A stretch of DNA of 8,106 bases from Lentisphaeria bacterium. GTDB taxonomy: Bacteria > Verrucomicrobiota > Lentisphaeria > Victivallales > UBA1829. Both the position numbers and the translations under genes were made by a program. Below, in pieces: positions 6,089-8,106 of this stretch. The stretch spans positions 1 to 8,106 of the forward strand of contig JAFVRL010000307.1 in assembly GCA_017504325.1 (NCBI GenBank). Direction: 5' to 3'. The notes below the pieces were generated by a model, which was not told where the DNA came from, did not search any database, and was given only the letters and a program-made list of their open reading frames with translations. How positions within the stretch are numbered: position 1 is the first letter of the stretch; each line of letters starts with the position of its first letter.

Positions 6089-7153
6089 TTATTTTGCCTC
6101 AAGGATCTCTTTTGTTGCCTGAAGCAGAACGGCATGTTCCTCTTTTGATCCTACGGTGATACGCACAAAATCTTTTGTTCTTTCCGCAGGAAAATAACGG
6201 ATGAGGATATTGCGTTTTTTCAATTCAAGGAAATATTTTTCCCCGCCGCAGGGCGGAATGGTAAAGAGAAAATTACTCTGGGAAGGAATGGTTTTAAAGC
6301 CCAGTTTGGCAAGTTCCTCTGTAAGTTCAGTCCGGTTTTCTTTGATCCTTTCGATATGGCGGGCAAAATACTCTTTATCCCGCAAAGAGGCGAGAGCAAG
6401 TTTCTGTGTAAGCATTGCCACATTATAGGAGTCTTTCATCTTTACCATCCCCTCAATGATCTTTTCATGGGCGAGCGCATACCCGAACCGCAATCCGGCA
6501 AGACACCGGCTTTTGGAAAAGGTACGGGAAACAATGACATTTCTGTACTTTTTCACAAGATCCGCACAGGTATCTTCTGCAAAATCCCCGTAGGCTTCGT
6601 CAATAAAGACAATGCCGTCAAATTCCGCACAAATGCGCTCCATTTCCTTTTTGGGATAGAGATTTCCGGTGGGGGCATTGGGACGGGCGATCATAAAACA
6701 GTTGGCACTTTTCACCTGTTCCATTACATCGGAAGGGATATTGAAATCTTTATCCAGCGGCACAGCAATATAGGGTGCGCCCTGCAAACCGGCAAGAGTG
6801 GGATAAAGGGAATAGGAGGGATCAAAGGAGGCAAGAGCCTTATCTTTGGAAGTGAAACAGCGTGCAGTAATGGTAAGGATATCATCGGATCCATTTCCCG
6901 CAATCACATTTGCCGCAGCAAGACCATTCTGAAAAGCGATCTCCTCTTTGAGTTCGGTGAAAACAGGATCCGGATAAAGGCGCAGTCTCTCATAATCAAA
7001 ATCCTGCAAGGCTTGTTTTACAGCGGGAGAAGGCGCATAGGGGCTTTCATTGGTATTGAGTTTGATGATCTTTCCCCCTTTGGGCTGTTCACCGGGAACA
7101 TAGCCCTGCATGGAGTCGATCTCACTTCTGAAATAGGAAATATATTCTTTCAT
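6089..7153 (-). CDS. hisC: Histidinol-phosphate aminotransferase HisC
   Basis: HisC is a PLP-dependent aminotransferase that makes L-histidinol phosphate from imidazole acetol phosphate and glutamate, the seventh step of histidine biosynthesis, in the cytoplasm. The 354-residue protein has the usual length and class I/II fold motifs: KLNTNESPYAPSP near residue 31, GNGSDDIL near 87, RPNAPTGN at 157-164, FIDEAYGDF at 183-191 (Asp185 and Tyr188 contacting the cofactor), and SRTFSKSRCLAGLRFGY at 209-225 with the Schiff-base lysine at 214 and a conserved arginine at 222. The NPN(A/N)PTG motif has arginine in place of the first asparagine. The ATG at 7153 has AGGA 7 nt upstream and begins 22 bp after the hisD stop, so the two are co-transcribed. 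The enzyme can also act in other aromatic or broad-range transaminations, but linkage to hisD makes HisC the natural call. Confidence 0.95.
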   Translation of the reverse strand: MKEYISYFRSEIDSMQGYVPGEQPKGGKIIKLNTNESPYAPSPAVKQALQDFDYERLRLYPDPVFTELKEEIAFQNGLAAANVIAGNGSDDILTITARCFTSKDKALASFDPSYSLYPTLAGLQGAPYIAVPLDKDFNIPSDVMEQVKSANCFMIARPNAPTGNLYPKKEMERICAEFDGIVFIDEAYGDFAEDTCADLVKKYRNVIVSRTFSKSRCLAGLRFGYALAHEKIIEGMVKMKDSYNVAMLTQKLALASLRDKEYFARHIERIKENRTELTEELAKLGFKTIPSQSNFLFTIPPCGGEKYFLELKKRNILIRYFPAERTKDFVRITVGSKEEHAVLLQATKEILEAK

Positions 7154-7175
7154 TTTACGATCCTGACAAGTTTAA

Positions 7176-8106
7176 TTATTCTTCAAATTCCCGGCGGATG
7201 GAACCGCTGTATCCGTGGGCATCCAGAGATTCCATTTTTGCAAAAGTCTCGATATGAGTTACTTCCTGCATCAATCCTTCTCTTGTATATTCAATGATGG
7301 AACTTCTGCGCAGGAAATCCACCGCAGAGATCCCGTGGAAAAATCTTGCCGTTCCCGCTGTGGGCAGAACATGACTGGGACCTGCCACAAAATCCCCGGC
7401 AGGTTCCGGAGTCCAGGAACCAATAAAGATCGCACCGGCAGCAGTAACTTCATGCGCCCGGTCTCTTGCATTTTCAAACATAAGTTCCAGGTGTTCAGGA
7501 GCATATTTTCCGGCGATCTCCAATGCCTGGGTAATATCCTTCGTATGAATGAATGTTACGCCTTTTTCCAGTACCCGGTCAATGGTTTCCAATCTCTGAC
7601 GCATGGCGCACTGTTTTGCGATTTCTTTGCGTACTTTTTCCAGAAACTCTTTATCATCACTTGCCAGAACCGCCTGTTCCAGTCCGCTGCCGTGTTCCGC
7701 CTGGGAAAGAATATCAGCTGCGGCAAAAGCAGGATTTGCATTTTTATCCGCTACGATCATAATTTCGGAAGGACCGGCAACCATATCAATGGCAACATTT
7801 CCATAGACCTGCTTTTTGGCGGCGGCGACAAAAGCGTTGCCGGGGCCTACGATCTTTTCCACTTTCGGAACAGTATTTGTACCGTAAGCGAGAGCAGCGA
7901 TGGCGTAAGCTCCGCCCATACGGTAGGCTTTGGTGACGCCGGCAGTTTTCATGGCGAAAAGAGTCTGGGGATGGATTTTTCCATCCTTGCGGGGAGGAGT
8001 TACGGCAATGATCTCTTTCACTCCGGCGGCTTTAGCGATTGCTGCTGTGTGCAGTACAGTGGACACAAGGGGTGCTGTTCCACCGGGAATATAACAGCCT
8101 ACACAC
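7176..8106 (-). CDS. hisD: Histidinol dehydrogenase HisD, C-terminal part (cut by right window edge)
   Basis: HisD is a zinc- and NAD-dependent enzyme that oxidises L-histidinol twice to L-histidine, the last steps of the pathway. The frame is open to the right edge and provides the last 309 residues of a protein that is usually about 430. Visible family motifs in order are GCYIPGGTAPL near the left limit of the fragment, the zinc-site segment LSQAEHGSG (counterparts of Gln259 and His262 in the E. coli enzyme), KYAPEHLEL with the catalytic Glu-His pair (326/327), PAGDFVAGPSHVLPT with the zinc aspartate (360), and SLDAHGYSGSIRREFEE with the C-terminal zinc histidine (419). All visible catalytic and metal ligands are intact. 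The true start lies outside the window; a GTG codon near 8066 is internal. It is the upstream gene of the hisD-hisC pair and sets the direction of the minus-strand unit. Confidence 0.96.
   Translation of the reverse strand, partial: CVGCYIPGGTAPLVSTVLHTAAIAKAAGVKEIIAVTPPRKDGKIHPQTLFAMKTAGVTKAYRMGGAYAIAALAYGTNTVPKVEKIVGPGNAFVAAAKKQVYGNVAIDMVAGPSEIMIVADKNANPAFAAADILSQAEHGSGLEQAVLASDDKEFLEKVRKEIAKQCAMRQRLETIDRVLEKGVTFIHTKDITQALEIAGKYAPEHLELMFENARDRAHEVTAAGAIFIGSWTPEPAGDFVAGPSHVLPTAGTARFFHGISAVDFLRRSSIIEYTREGLMQEVTHIETFAKMESLDAHGYSGSIRREFEE

Noticed and set aside
6049..6135. Upstream extension of the exported unknown to an ATG at 6135
   Set aside because: It would overlap the hisC end, place 29 mainly charged residues before the signal peptide, and ignore the good ribosome binding site at 6057-6062.
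6356..7297. A 313-codon open frame on the + strand
   Set aside because: It is antisense to hisC and the end of hisD, both firmly identified by catalytic motifs.

Overview
The window looks like ordinary chromosomal DNA of a carbohydrate-degrading bacterium of the Lentisphaerota/Victivallales type (PVC group, often gut-associated). This is an inference from gene content: a GH89-like glycosidase, a secreted DUF4838/CBM9-like protein, two AraC-type sugar regulators and part of a histidine operon. No rRNA or other phylogenetic marker is present. No tRNA, insertion sequence, CRISPR array or phage gene was seen, and no stretch over 300 bases lacks a gene.

Left half (1-4235): a small glycan-use locus. 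A glycosidase gene resembling alpha-N-acetylglucosaminidase (GH89) reads leftward from 575 and runs off the left edge. It diverges from an AraC-family regulator (681-1634, +), and the 105-bp gap holds two back-to-back promoters whose -35 boxes overlap. After the regulator comes a large exported protein (1761-4235, +) with a glycosidase-type N-terminal domain, a DUF4838 core and a C-terminal CBM9-like carbohydrate-binding domain, with its own promoter and ribosome binding site. The likely logic is that the regulator senses a sugar released from a glycan and controls the cytoplasmic glycosidase on one side and the exported glycan-binding or glycan-cleaving protein on the other.

Middle (4236-4332): one hairpin with an A-tract on its left and a T-tract on its right. 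It can terminate both converging units.

Right half (4333-8106, all minus strand): hisD (C-terminal part, entering from the right edge), then hisC, a small exported protein of unknown function, and a second AraC-family regulator, with gaps of 22, 40 and 24 bp. This spacing fits one operon. Pairing histidine biosynthesis with an exported unknown and a sugar-type regulator is unexpected. The second regulator shares sensor-domain motifs with the first, so the two are probably distant paralogues.
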